A stretch of 64,000 bases of DNA from Pyrinomonadaceae bacterium. GTDB taxonomy: Bacteria; Acidobacteriota; Blastocatellia; Pyrinomonadales; Pyrinomonadaceae. Position numbers and translations under genes: made by a program. Below the pieces are notes generated by a model, which was not told the origin of the DNA, made no database searches, and saw only the letters and a program-made list of their open reading frames with translations. Positions 7,768 through 14,901 of this stretch are shown in pieces. The DNA lies in assembly GCA_021228405.1 (NCBI GenBank), contig JAJQRF010000001.1:434001-498000 (forward strand), written 5' to 3'. Every line of letters begins with the position of its first letter. The first letter of the stretch is position 1.

Positions 7768-8247
7768 CTAATTTGCCGAAACTGCCGCAAATTGTCCGAC
7801 TTCGTAAGTTCCCGCCGGAGTTCTGAAAGCGATGTTCAGACGATTCCAGGTGTTGATCGTCGTCACGGCAACCGTTAAATCAATCAATTCTTCTTCCGAA
7901 AAATGTTTGCTTACTTCGTTGTAAACTTCGTCGGAAACGTGTCCTTTTGTGATAAAAGTTACGGCTTCCGCCCACGCAAGCGCGGCGCGTTCTCTGGCGG
8001 TGTAAAATTCGGTTTCGCGCCACGCGTCGAGCAGATAAAGACGCTGTTCGGTTTCGCCGGCGGCGCGTAAATCTTTCGAGTGCATATCGATGCAGAAGGC
8101 ACAGCCGTTCAGTTGCGAAACTCGCAGAACGACTAAATGAAGTAGATTTTTTTCGATCTTGTCCGATTTTTCAGAATATCCGTTCAAACCGTGCAGCGCA
8201 CGCATCAACATCTGATTTTTTTCCATTCCTTTAATTCTCTGTTCCAT
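7768..8247 (-). CDS. Carboxymuconolactone decarboxylase / AhpD-like protein
   Basis: A 159-residue protein of the AhpD-like/CMD family. The conserved core is HLVVLRVSQLNGCAFCIDMH (~41-60), where the CxxC pair and following His are the redox or catalytic site used in peroxide defence by AhpD-type proteins; the DAWRETEFYTARERAALAWAE helix follows. ECF41 sigma factors are typically encoded beside such genes, and here an ECF41 gene lies 1 kb away with a matching promoter upstream of this one (8313-8338). Two ATGs (8247 and 8226) are possible starts. Likely a target of that sigma factor in an oxidative or envelope stress response. Confidence 0.9.
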   Translation of the reverse strand: MEQRIKGMEKNQMLMRALHGLNGYSEKSDKIEKNLLHLVVLRVSQLNGCAFCIDMHSKDLRAAGETEQRLYLLDAWRETEFYTARERAALAWAEAVTFITKGHVSDEVYNEVSKHFSEEELIDLTVAVTTINTWNRLNIAFRTPAGTYEVGQFAAVSAN

Positions 8248-8312
8248 AAAATTTATAAATTCTCCCTGATTTTTATAATTTCGAGCCGATTTTTACGGCT
8301 TTCATAAACAAA

Positions 8313-8338
8313 GACGAATGAGTTTTCAGTTTGTGACA
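8313..8338 (-). promoter_or_regulatory. ECF41-type promoter upstream of the CMD gene
   Basis: On the minus strand, TGTCACA (8332-8338), a 15-nt spacer, then CGTC (8313-8316). This is the -35/-10 pair reported for ECF41 promoters (TGTCACA about 16 nt from CGTC). The gene starts about 66 nt downstream. An identical arrangement precedes the sigma factor gene itself. Confidence 0.8.
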
Positions 8339-8344
8339 AGGAAT

Positions 8345-8443
8345 AAAAAAATAACCGCAGATTCACGCAGATGAACGCGGATATAAATTTTCATACATAT
8401 TTTCTATCGGCGTTTATCTGTATTTATCTGCGGTTATTTTTGT
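8345..8443. repeat. Long imperfect inverted 'word' repeat P4
   Basis: Left arm AAAAATAACCGCAGATTCAC and on (GCAGAT / ACGCGGAT phrases), right arm its approximate complement ending ATCTGCGGTTATTTTTG. Lies between the divergent CMD and YchJ-like genes and would fold into a long hairpin. Confidence 0.85.
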
Positions 8444-8475
8444 CTTTTTACGATTGATTTTTCATAATTTGAAAT

Positions 8476-8868
8476 ATGATTTGTTATTGCGGTTCGGGTA
8501 AAAATTTCGATGAATGCTGTCAGCCGTTTTTAGATGGAGAGGCAAAACCGCAGACGGCGGAAGAATTGATGCGTTCGCGTTTTTCGGCTTATGCGACCTG
8601 TGCAGTCGAATATCTTTTGCGTTCGACGCATCCTTCCACCCGGAAATTTCATAAAGCGGAAGATATTGAAAATTGGGCGAAAACGAATAATTGGGAAAAG
8701 CTCGAAATCGTTTCAAAATCGAACGGCGAAGCGAAAGACACGCAAGGAACGGTCGAATTCAAAGCGTATTTCACGGACGCTGACGGGAAAGCGCAAATTC
8801 ATCACGAAAAATCGAATTTCCGTAAAGAATTGGGCAAATGGTTTTTCGTTGACGGAAAAGTTTTTTGA
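8476..8868 (+). CDS. YchJ-like SEC-C motif protein
   Basis: A 130-residue protein of the UPF0225/YchJ family. The N-terminal SEC-C zinc motif CYCGSGKNFDECCQPFLDG (residues 3-21) uses Cys ligands as in the SecA C-terminal tail. It is followed by the family's RSRFSAYA segment (~34-41) and an NTF2-like beta region ending GKWFFVDGKVF. The family has no settled function. Start ATG at 8476 follows a TATGATT-rich leader directly after the inverted repeat P4. Convergent with the ECF41 gene; the ~380 nt between them hold the 21-bp array A. Confidence 0.9.
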   Translation: MICYCGSGKNFDECCQPFLDGEAKPQTAEELMRSRFSAYATCAVEYLLRSTHPSTRKFHKAEDIENWAKTNNWEKLEIVSKSNGEAKDTQGTVEFKAYFTDADGKAQIHHEKSNFRKELGKWFFVDGKVF

Positions 8869-8985
8869 TCGAAGATTTAACCGGCAAAAACTTTACTCCA
8901 ACTTTTAATTGATAAATTGTGATAATTTGCCGAATGACATTTATAGAAATGACCTGCCATTTGCAAAGAATTAATCACATAATTT

Positions 8986-9216
8986 CTAAAATAATCGTGT
9001 GAAGGAAAAAATATTCGGGCGAATATATTTTTTATTCACGCGATTATTTTTTATATTTGGACGATTATTTAAATTAGTCGCACGATTATTTTTTTCCGTC
9101 GCGTGACTATTTTTTATAATCGGACGATTATTTTTTTCCGTCACGTGACTATTTTTTCCGTCAGCGCGATTATAATTTCCGTTCACACGACTGAAAAACA
9201 TATTCACGTTAATATT
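8986..9216. repeat. 21-bp tandem array A (11 units)
   Basis: Exact 21-bp period from about 8986 to 9216 with no indels. Typical + strand units have the form TTTTTCCGTC-RCGTGACTATT or TTTTATAATC-GGACGATTATT. Most units contain a short dyad (ATAATCG-GA-CGATTAT, or GTCACGTGAC). It fills the gap between the 3' ends of two convergent genes. The frame stays open only because 21 is a multiple of 3. Edge units are degenerate. Confidence 0.9.
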
Positions 9217-9249
9217 TTGTCGATTAAGCTGTCCCAAATATTTCGGGTA

Positions 9250-10125
9250 TTAATTCGTAATTTGTTTCAGCTTTTCGGGATTCATCACGCGGTAAATTGC
9301 CGAAATCTTTCCGTTTTCAAACTCGAAAGTCGTTGCCGAATAAATTTTTCCTTCGATGAACGTCAAAACGCCAAGCTCGCCGTTGATCGTGTAAAGAAGA
9401 TTTTTGAAAGATTCGCCGTATTTTTTGCCGAACATCCCGAGCGCACGGACGAGTTTCGCTTTATCACGGATGATCTTCCGCGCCGCCGTGACTTTTCCGC
9501 CGCCGTCCGAAACGCTCACGATCTCGTCGGAAAACAACTCGAAAAGCGTTTTCTCGTCACCCGTCACCGAAGCCGCCGCAAATTTTTTGATGAGCTTTTC
9601 GCGCTCTTTTTCGTCGGCTTCAAAGCGCGTTTTATCCGTTCTGACTCTTTCCCTTGCGCGGTGGATCAACTGCCGCGAAGCCGTTTCGGTTTTGCCGACG
9701 ATGCGCGCAACATCCGCATAACCGCAATCGAAAATGTCGTGAAGCAGAAACGCGGCGCGCTCGACCGGCGAAAGTCTTTCAAGCAAAAACATAAATGCCA
9801 TCGAAAGATTCGACGCGAGTTCCAATTCTTCTTCCGGCGAAGGTTTTTCGGAAACTACGAGCGGTTCGGGCAGCCACGGACCGATATAAGTTTCACGCGT
9901 TTTCGATGCCTTCCGCAGTCGGTCGATCGAAAGTCTGGTCGTGATCGTCACCAGCCAGGCTTCGGCGTTTTCGATTTTTTCAATTTCCGCTTCGTGCCAT
10001 TTTATATATGTTTCCTGCACAATGTCTTCTGCTTCGGCGTGAGTGCCGAGCATCCGATACGCAATTCCGAAAAGCCTTGCGCGGTGCTTTTTGAAAATTT
10101 CAACTCTTTCTTCGTCAATATCCAT
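9250..10125 (-). CDS. sigJ: ECF41-family RNA polymerase sigma factor (SigJ-like)
   Basis: A 291-residue extracytoplasmic-function sigma factor. Region 2 (FGIAYRMLGTHAEAEDIVQE, ~18-38) and region 4 (AAFLLHDIFDCGYADVARI) are followed by a SnoaL/NTF2-like C-terminal extension of ~120 residues with the ECF41 motifs DGGGK and, at the end, NPEKLKQ. In this family the extension replaces a separate anti-sigma factor and tunes activity. A TGTCACA-N15-CGTC promoter 22 nt upstream of the ATG suggests autoregulation; a good ribosome site (GGGA) precedes the ATG. The likely second target is the CMD gene at 7768-8247. A Tat dienelactone hydrolase lies directly upstream. Confidence 0.93.
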   Translation of the reverse strand: MDIDEERVEIFKKHRARLFGIAYRMLGTHAEAEDIVQETYIKWHEAEIEKIENAEAWLVTITTRLSIDRLRKASKTRETYIGPWLPEPLVVSEKPSPEEELELASNLSMAFMFLLERLSPVERAAFLLHDIFDCGYADVARIVGKTETASRQLIHRARERVRTDKTRFEADEKEREKLIKKFAAASVTGDEKTLFELFSDEIVSVSDGGGKVTAARKIIRDKAKLVRALGMFGKKYGESFKNLLYTINGELGVLTFIEGKIYSATTFEFENGKISAIYRVMNPEKLKQITN

Positions 10126-10146
10126 AAAAATTCCCGTTAGATCACA

Positions 10147-10172
10147 GACGATGCAGGCTGAAATTTGTGACA
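10147..10172 (-). promoter_or_regulatory. ECF41-type autoregulatory promoter of sigJ
   Basis: On the minus strand, TGTCACA (10166-10172), 15-nt spacer, CGTC (10147-10150), 22 nt before the sigma gene ATG. Same boxes and same spacing as the site at 8313-8338. Confidence 0.85.
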
Positions 10173-10185
10173 GTTCATCGAAAAT

Positions 10186-11049
10186 TTATTTCACGTTCTT
10201 TTTCAAAAATTCGAGCGTCTTCACCCACGCATCTTTCGCGGCTTCGGCATTGTAACGGTCGCCCGTGTCGTTGAAAAAAGCGTGTCCCGCGTCCTTATAA
10301 ACTTTGTAGTCATAATATTTTTTGAGTTTTTTCATTTCCGCGTCAACTTCGGGCACTTTCGAGGTGATGCGTGTATCGGTTTCGCCGTAAATTCCCAAAA
10401 CGGGACAATGAACTTTTGCAAGCTGTTCATTGGTCGGCGCGGTTCCGTAAAAAACGACCGCCGCTTTCAAATTATTCGGCTCTCCCGCCAGCGCAAACGA
10501 ACGCGCTCCGCCCCAACAAAATCCGATCGACGCAAGCTTGTCTTTTTTGACGTTTTTATGCGAATTGAGAAAATCCAGACTTGCGTTCAGATCGCTCATC
10601 ACGTCCTTCATCTCGAGTTTGCCGAAGGCTTCGCGGGCTTTTTCGGGCGTTTCAAACGAAGCCGTTCCGCCGCTTCGTGAAAGCGCGTCGGTCGCGAGCG
10701 CAACGTAGCCCGCTCCGGCAAAACGACGTGCAACGTCGCGTGTATGTTCGTTCAAACCGCGATTTTCGTGGATGACAATGATCGCCGGATATTTTCCTTT
10801 TTTCATCGGTTTACTCAAATATCCCGACAAATTCACGCTCCCGTTTTTGTATTCGACTGCACTCGAATCGACGTTCGATTTTTTAGATTCCTTGTCGGAA
10901 ACGACCGTCTGCGCAAGTCCCGTTTGTTCCAATAAAAGATGCGCCGCCGCGTAGGTTCCCGTCAGCGCGATCATCCGCGTCAAAAATCCGCGCCGGTCGA
11001 TTTTTTCAGACTTGTATTCTTCGACAATATTCTCGATTTGTTTATTCAT
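10186..11049 (-). CDS. Tat-exported dienelactone hydrolase family protein
   Basis: A 287-residue alpha/beta hydrolase of the dienelactone hydrolase family. The N-terminus carries a twin-arginine signal (DRRGFLTRMIALTG, ~18-31) with a following hydrophobic stretch, so export to the periplasm is expected. The catalytic triad is visible: Cys in GFCWGGA (~169-175), Asp in YGETDTRIT (~210) and His in AGHAFFN (~245). Dienelactone hydrolases open lactone rings in aromatic catabolism, but many homologues have unknown substrates. It lies 60 nt upstream of the ECF41 gene, whose own promoter is in that gap; its own upstream region has only a half-match (CGTCACA). Confidence 0.9.
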   Translation of the reverse strand: MNKQIENIVEEYKSEKIDRRGFLTRMIALTGTYAAAHLLLEQTGLAQTVVSDKESKKSNVDSSAVEYKNGSVNLSGYLSKPMKKGKYPAIIVIHENRGLNEHTRDVARRFAGAGYVALATDALSRSGGTASFETPEKAREAFGKLEMKDVMSDLNASLDFLNSHKNVKKDKLASIGFCWGGARSFALAGEPNNLKAAVVFYGTAPTNEQLAKVHCPVLGIYGETDTRITSKVPEVDAEMKKLKKYYDYKVYKDAGHAFFNDTGDRYNAEAAKDAWVKTLEFLKKNVK

Positions 11050-11139
11050 AGATTTTTCCTTTTTCCAAGTATGAATTTTTGTGACGGATAATTCAACTTT
11101 TTTGGTAAAATTGATAATCAGCGAAAGCGTTCATTCATT

Positions 11140-11376
11140 ATGAAACTGATTTTTTCCAGCCTTTTTACATTCATTATCTGGATTTTTCTTTTCAAATTCT
11201 TTTTCGATGATTTTGAAGATTTAAAGAAAACCACTAAGAACAATTTGTTTTGGTTAGCAATTGATTTGATTCTCGATTCGCTTCTCAATTCTTCAAGCAA
11301 TTTCGGCGGAATTCGCTTTCTGATTTTTGTTGGAATCGGTCTTCTGGGCGGATTTTTGCTGTATATAAATTTGTAA
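11140..11376 (+). CDS. Small membrane protein, 78 residues
   Basis: Two hydrophobic segments (LIFSSLFTFIIWIFLFKFFF near the N-terminus; FLIFVGIGLLGGFLLYINL at the C-terminus) separated by a charged/polar middle (DDFEDLKKTTKNN and LDSLLNSSSNFGG). No family is recognised. Phe-rich, AT-rich codons. Its TAA is immediately followed by the ATG of the cyclase-family gene, so the two are probably co-translated. A membrane-anchored helper is conceivable, but nothing in the sequence says of what. Confidence 0.65.
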   Translation: MKLIFSSLFTFIIWIFLFKFFFDDFEDLKKTTKNNLFWLAIDLILDSLLNSSSNFGGIRFLIFVGIGLLGGFLLYINL

Positions 11377-11377
11377 A

Positions 11378-12199
11378 ATGCTCTGTTCAATCCAATTAAA
11401 TAATCAAACTTTTCAAATTGATTCGGAAAAACCGCTAAACATTGCGATTCCGCTCGATTTTTACGGCGCACAGCCGAATGCTTACAATGTCGAACGCGCC
11501 GTGTCGAAACCTTGCGAAGCAGGCGAACTCGTCGGCGACACACGGCGCGGCGGAAGCTGTAATTTTGAACAAGTCGCGTTCATTCCGCATTGCAACGGCA
11601 CACACACCGAATGCGTCGGACATATCACGAACGAGCGAATTTCCGTCAACGATTGTCTGAAAGACGTTTTCATTTTCGCCGAATTGATTTCCGTTGTGCC
11701 CGAAAAAGCAAGCGAAACAAATGATTCCTACGTTGTTAAATTAAACGAAAACGATTCTTTAATCACAAAAAATGCACTCGAAAAAGCCCTGCAAAGTCCA
11801 AAGCCCGAAGACCAAAGCCCAAAGTCTTTAATCGTCCGAACGTTTCCGAACGACGATTCAAAACTTTCAAAAACATATCTCGACGAAATTCCGCCGTTTT
11901 TTTCGACCGAAGCGATGAGTTTTTTGAATGAGATCGGCATCGAACATCTGCTTGTCGATCTGCCTTCGATCGACCGCATCTTTGACGAAGGAAAGTTAAA
12001 TAATCATCGTATTTTCTGGAATGTCGAAGCGGAAAAGTTTGAGTTGAACGCGAAAAGTTTTCCGTATAAAACTGTTACCGAACTCATTTATATTTCAGAC
12101 GAAATCGCGGACGGCGAATATTTATTAAATCTCCAAATCGCGCCTTTCGCGGCGGATGCAAGCCCGAGCCGCCCGATCTTATTTCGCCTTATGAATTAG
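11378..12199 (+). CDS. Cyclase-family metal-dependent hydrolase (kynurenine formamidase-like)
   Basis: A 273-residue protein of the cyclase/KynB family. The metal-binding motif is seen as FIPHCNGTHTECVGHI (~66-81; family form HxGTHxDxxxH with Glu replacing Asp). A later conserved run, HLLVDLPSIDRIFDEGKLNN, holds an Asp and lies near the expected second metal ligand. Residues ~139-151 (QSPKPEDQSPKSL) come from a CCAAAGCCC-type 'word' insertion. KynB hydrolyses N-formylkynurenine to kynurenine, so this gene could complete the route to kmo and kynU 5 kb away; other cyclases act on unrelated esters or amides, so that role is an inference. Confidence 0.8.
   Translation: MLCSIQLNNQTFQIDSEKPLNIAIPLDFYGAQPNAYNVERAVSKPCEAGELVGDTRRGGSCNFEQVAFIPHCNGTHTECVGHITNERISVNDCLKDVFIFAELISVVPEKASETNDSYVVKLNENDSLITKNALEKALQSPKPEDQSPKSLIVRTFPNDDSKLSKTYLDEIPPFFSTEAMSFLNEIGIEHLLVDLPSIDRIFDEGKLNNHRIFWNVEAEKFELNAKSFPYKTVTELIYISDEIADGEYLLNLQIAPFAADASPSRPILFRLMN
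11792..11826. repeat. In-frame 'word' repeat insertion in the cyclase gene
   Basis: Iterated CAAAGTCCAAAGCCC / GAAGACCAAAGCCCAAAG phrase, in frame, adding about 12 residues. The ACCAAAG phrase recurs in the nadB and aroDE insertions. Confidence 0.7.
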
Positions 12200-12231
12200 A
12201 TTTCGGTTATGATTGAGTTCAAGGAAAATTT

Positions 12232-13284
12232 ATGACACCGACCATCGCAGAACAAAACTTAAACGAATTCTGGGCAAAACTTCGCGCTGAAAATCCGCAT
12301 TTGCGGATTCGTGACGCGGCGAAAAACTTAAATGTCAGCGAAGCCGAACTGCTCGCGACCGGGCTCGGCGAAACGGTCGTTTTGCTCGAACCCAAATGTG
12401 CGGAAATCTTGCAGGAACTCCATAAACTCGGCAGAATTATGGCTTTGACGCGCAACGAAGAGATCGTGCACGAACGCAAGGGCGAATATAAAAACGTCGA
12501 AATTATGAACGGTCACGGACAGATGGCTCTGGCGGTCAATGAAGACATCGATCTGCGGATTTTTCTTTCAAACTGGCATTTCGCCTTTGCCGTGACGAGC
12601 GAAAATCCGCGCGGAACGATGCGAAGTTTGCAGTTTTTCGACATCGACGGAACGGCGGTTCACAAAGTTTTTCTGACCGCTCAGAGCAATTTGGAAGAAT
12701 ACGAAAAGATTGTCGAAAAATATCGGCATCAGAATCAAAACGAAACGCTGAAATTTAAAACGAAACCTTCAAAACCGGTTGAAAAACCCGATTCGGAAAT
12801 CGATGTCGAAGGCTTTCGGAAAGCTTGGGCAAATCTGAAAGACACGCACGACTTCTTCCCTTTGATGCGGAAATTCGGCGTGGCGCGTGAACAGGCTTTG
12901 CGCGTTGCCGACCGCGAAATGGCTTACGCAGTCGATGCGAAAAGTTTTCGTTTCGTATTGAAAGAAGCCGCGAAGGAAAAACTGCCGATTATGATTTTTG
13001 TCGGAAACGCGGGAATTATCCAGATTCACACAGGTCTTGTCGAAAACGTTCTCGACGCACGCGGTTGGTTTAACGTGATGGACGAAAAATTTAATCTGCA
13101 CATCGATCAGGAAAAGATAAGATCGGCGTGGGTCGTGAAAAAACCGACTACCGACGGCATGGTGACGAGTCTGGAACTATTCAATAATTCGGGCGAAAAC
13201 GTCGCGCTTTTCTTCGGCAAACGCAAACCCGGAATTCCCGAAATGCAGGAATGGCGAAATTTAGTTGCAAGAATCAATCAATAG
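12232..13284 (+). CDS. HemS/ChuS-like hemin-degrading factor
   Basis: A 350-residue protein made of two similar halves, as in HemS/ChuS/PhuS. Each half has a short helical start (WAKLRAENPHLRIRDAAKNL; FRKAWANLKDTHDFFPLMRK) followed by a beta-sheet segment ending in an SLEFF-type strand (RSLQFFDIDGTAVHKVF; TSLELFNNSGENVALFF). The family binds haem in the cytoplasm and either degrades it or hands it to a haem oxygenase, feeding iron from imported haem. No haem receptor or ABC importer is visible in this window. Single-gene transcription unit ending at the inverted repeat P5. Confidence 0.88.
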   Translation: MTPTIAEQNLNEFWAKLRAENPHLRIRDAAKNLNVSEAELLATGLGETVVLLEPKCAEILQELHKLGRIMALTRNEEIVHERKGEYKNVEIMNGHGQMALAVNEDIDLRIFLSNWHFAFAVTSENPRGTMRSLQFFDIDGTAVHKVFLTAQSNLEEYEKIVEKYRHQNQNETLKFKTKPSKPVEKPDSEIDVEGFRKAWANLKDTHDFFPLMRKFGVAREQALRVADREMAYAVDAKSFRFVLKEAAKEKLPIMIFVGNAGIIQIHTGLVENVLDARGWFNVMDEKFNLHIDQEKIRSAWVVKKPTTDGMVTSLELFNNSGENVALFFGKRKPGIPEMQEWRNLVARINQ

Positions 13285-13365
13285 AACGCGGATTGGGCGG
13301 ATTCGGCAGATTTACACGGATATTTTTATAAAATTTATCCTTAAAATCCGCCCAATCCGCGTTCC
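13284..13365. repeat. Imperfect inverted 'word' repeat P5
   Basis: Left arm GAACGCGGATTGGGCGGATT, right arm AATCCGCCCAATCCGCGTTC, an exact 20-nt complement. Sits between the convergent HemS-like and epimerase genes and may act as a transcript end. Confidence 0.9.
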
Positions 13366-13375
13366 AATTTGTCTT

Positions 13376-14272
13376 CTATTTCACCGCAGTTTCCAACGCT
13401 TCTTTCAAAGTCGGATGTTTGAATTGGTAGCCGAAATCGGTCAGTCGTTTCGGCAAAACCCTGGTCGAATCGAGTAAAAGCGCATCGCCCATTTCGCCGA
13501 AAACCAGGTTTACGGCAAATTCGGGCAAAGGCAAAATCGTCGGTCTGGAAATCACTGCGCCGAGCGTTTTGGTAAATTCTTCGTTGGTTGCGGGATTCGG
13601 TGCGGTTGCGTTGATCGCACCACGCACGTTTTCGTTTTCGAGCGCGAAATTGAAGATTTCGATCTCGTCTTCCAACGAAATCCAGCTCATCCATTGCTTA
13701 CCGCTACCGACCACGCCGCCGACTCCGAGCTTGAACGGCGTGAGCATTTGTCCGAGCGCGCCGCCTTCTTTCGCCAAAACTACGCCCGTTCTGACCAAAA
13801 CCGTGCGGATTCCCAAATCTTCGGCGCGGCGTGCTTCGGCTTCCCATTCGGCACAGGTTTTCGCCAGGAACGTATCGCCCGCCGCGCTCAATTCGGTCAA
13901 TTCTTCATCGGCGCGGTCGCCGTAAAAACCGATCGCCGACGATGAAACGAAAACCTTCGGTTTGTTGGCGAGTTTCGAGAAAGCATCAACCAAAGACCTT
14001 GTTCCGAAAATGCGCGAATCGCGTATTTTTCGTTTCTTCTCTTCCGACCAACGCCCCGTGATGGTTTCGCCAGCGAGATGCACGACCGCATCGACCGATT
14101 CAAGACGCGGCAAATCTTCTTCGCGGAACCCCTTTTCGATATTCCAGTAAATTTGATTGTCCTTTTCGGGTTTATGCCGCGTCGCCAACAGCAATTCGTG
14201 ACCTTTTGCAAGAAAAGATTTTTGCAGATTTTCGCCAAGCAATCCGCTTGCGCCGGTAATTAATATCTTCAT
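13376..14272 (-). CDS. TIGR01777-family NAD(P)-binding epimerase (YfcH-like)
   Basis: A 298-residue extended short-chain dehydrogenase. Rossmann motif ITGASGLLGENL at residues 4-15, the VDAVVHLAGETI segment (~62-73), the YfcH-type GRWSEEKKRKIRDSRI run (~75-90) and SSSAIGFYGDRADEELTE, containing the catalytic Tyr region, identify the TIGR01777 family. It probably acts on a nucleotide sugar or a lipid-like substrate, but none is known. Its C-terminal DUF1731-type end (LPEFAVNLVFGEMGDALLLDSTRVLPKRL) is complete. Monocistronic between inverted repeats P5 and P6. Confidence 0.93.
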   Translation of the reverse strand: MKILITGASGLLGENLQKSFLAKGHELLLATRHKPEKDNQIYWNIEKGFREEDLPRLESVDAVVHLAGETITGRWSEEKKRKIRDSRIFGTRSLVDAFSKLANKPKVFVSSSAIGFYGDRADEELTELSAAGDTFLAKTCAEWEAEARRAEDLGIRTVLVRTGVVLAKEGGALGQMLTPFKLGVGGVVGSGKQWMSWISLEDEIEIFNFALENENVRGAINATAPNPATNEEFTKTLGAVISRPTILPLPEFAVNLVFGEMGDALLLDSTRVLPKRLTDFGYQFKHPTLKEALETAVK

Positions 14273-14276
14273 AGTT

Positions 14277-14395
14277 CATTTATCATTCAACATTTATCAT
14301 TCAACATTTGCTATTTATTATTTATAAAAAACCCCATCTTGTCGCAGATTGATTTATGAATGTTCAATAAATGATAAATGATAAATGATAAATCT
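14277..14395. repeat. Inverted 'word' repeat P6 (ATTTATCATTCAAC)
   Basis: Left side iterates ATTTATCATTCAAC, right side iterates AAATGATAAATGATAAATGA after TGAATGTTCAA, forming a long AT-rich inverted repeat between the epimerase start and the cytochrome c stop. Confidence 0.8.
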
Positions 14396-14761
14396 TCACT
14401 GTCCTCTCAAATCTTTGTAAACGAAATCAGTCATCAACTGTATCTCCCGTGCCGAAAGCGTGCGGTTAAAGGGAAGCATACCGTTGCCGCCTTCGGAGAT
14501 TTGCTTGTAGATTTGTTCGGGCGTTTTAAATTTGAAATCGCCTGTCCGCAAACTCGGCACGAGTTTGCCGTCGGTTAAGGTTTTCCCTTCGCCTTCGGGT
14601 CCGTGACAGAGCGCACAATGCTGGCGATAGATCGAAACCTCGTATTTTTTGCTTTCCGCGATCACGAAAGTCTTTCGGTCTTCGCCCGCACAAGCAAGCA
14701 GAACGAAAACCGCAAAGAGCGCGATGATTGATAATTTGACTCTGAGCATATCCGAAAACAT
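14396..14761 (-). CDS. Monohaem cytochrome c, lipoprotein
   Basis: A 121-residue c-type cytochrome. The signal ends in a lipobox (FVLLACAG, ~18-25), so the protein should be lipid-anchored facing the periplasm. The haem-binding site is HCALCHGPEGEG (~48-59), with axial Met in GNGMLPFNRTLS (~91-102), as in class I cytochromes and alcohol-dehydrogenase-type domains. Small size suggests an electron carrier for a dehydrogenase or oxidase encoded elsewhere. The start ATG could also be five codons in (MLRVK). It stands alone upstream of the acyl-CoA ligase gene on the same strand but ~140 nt away from it. Confidence 0.9.
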   Translation of the reverse strand: MFSDMLRVKLSIIALFAVFVLLACAGEDRKTFVIAESKKYEVSIYRQHCALCHGPEGEGKTLTDGKLVPSLRTGDFKFKTPEQIYKQISEGGNGMLPFNRTLSAREIQLMTDFVYKDLRGQ

Positions 14762-14901
14762 CTTTCGGACTTCATTTTAATATTTTGAACTCGAAAACTC
14801 TTGCGCAACTTCATTCATTTTTCCTCTTTTACAGATAAAAATCAGTAATAATTCATTTTCGGAAACTTTCAGATTTTTGTTTCGAGCCGTTTTACATCGT
14901 C

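Noticed and set aside
8986-9216. Possible CRISPR array
   Set aside because: Units are contiguous 21-mers without spacers of constant length between identical repeats, and no cas genes lie nearby.
9103-10140. 345-residue plus-strand ORF opposite the ECF41 gene
   Set aside because: Arg/Phe-rich shadow of the antisense frame; the minus-strand sigma factor has full family motifs.
11068-11090. ECF41-type promoter in front of the dienelactone hydrolase gene
   Set aside because: Minus strand has CGTCACA (not TGTCACA) and no CGTC at 14-17 nt distance.
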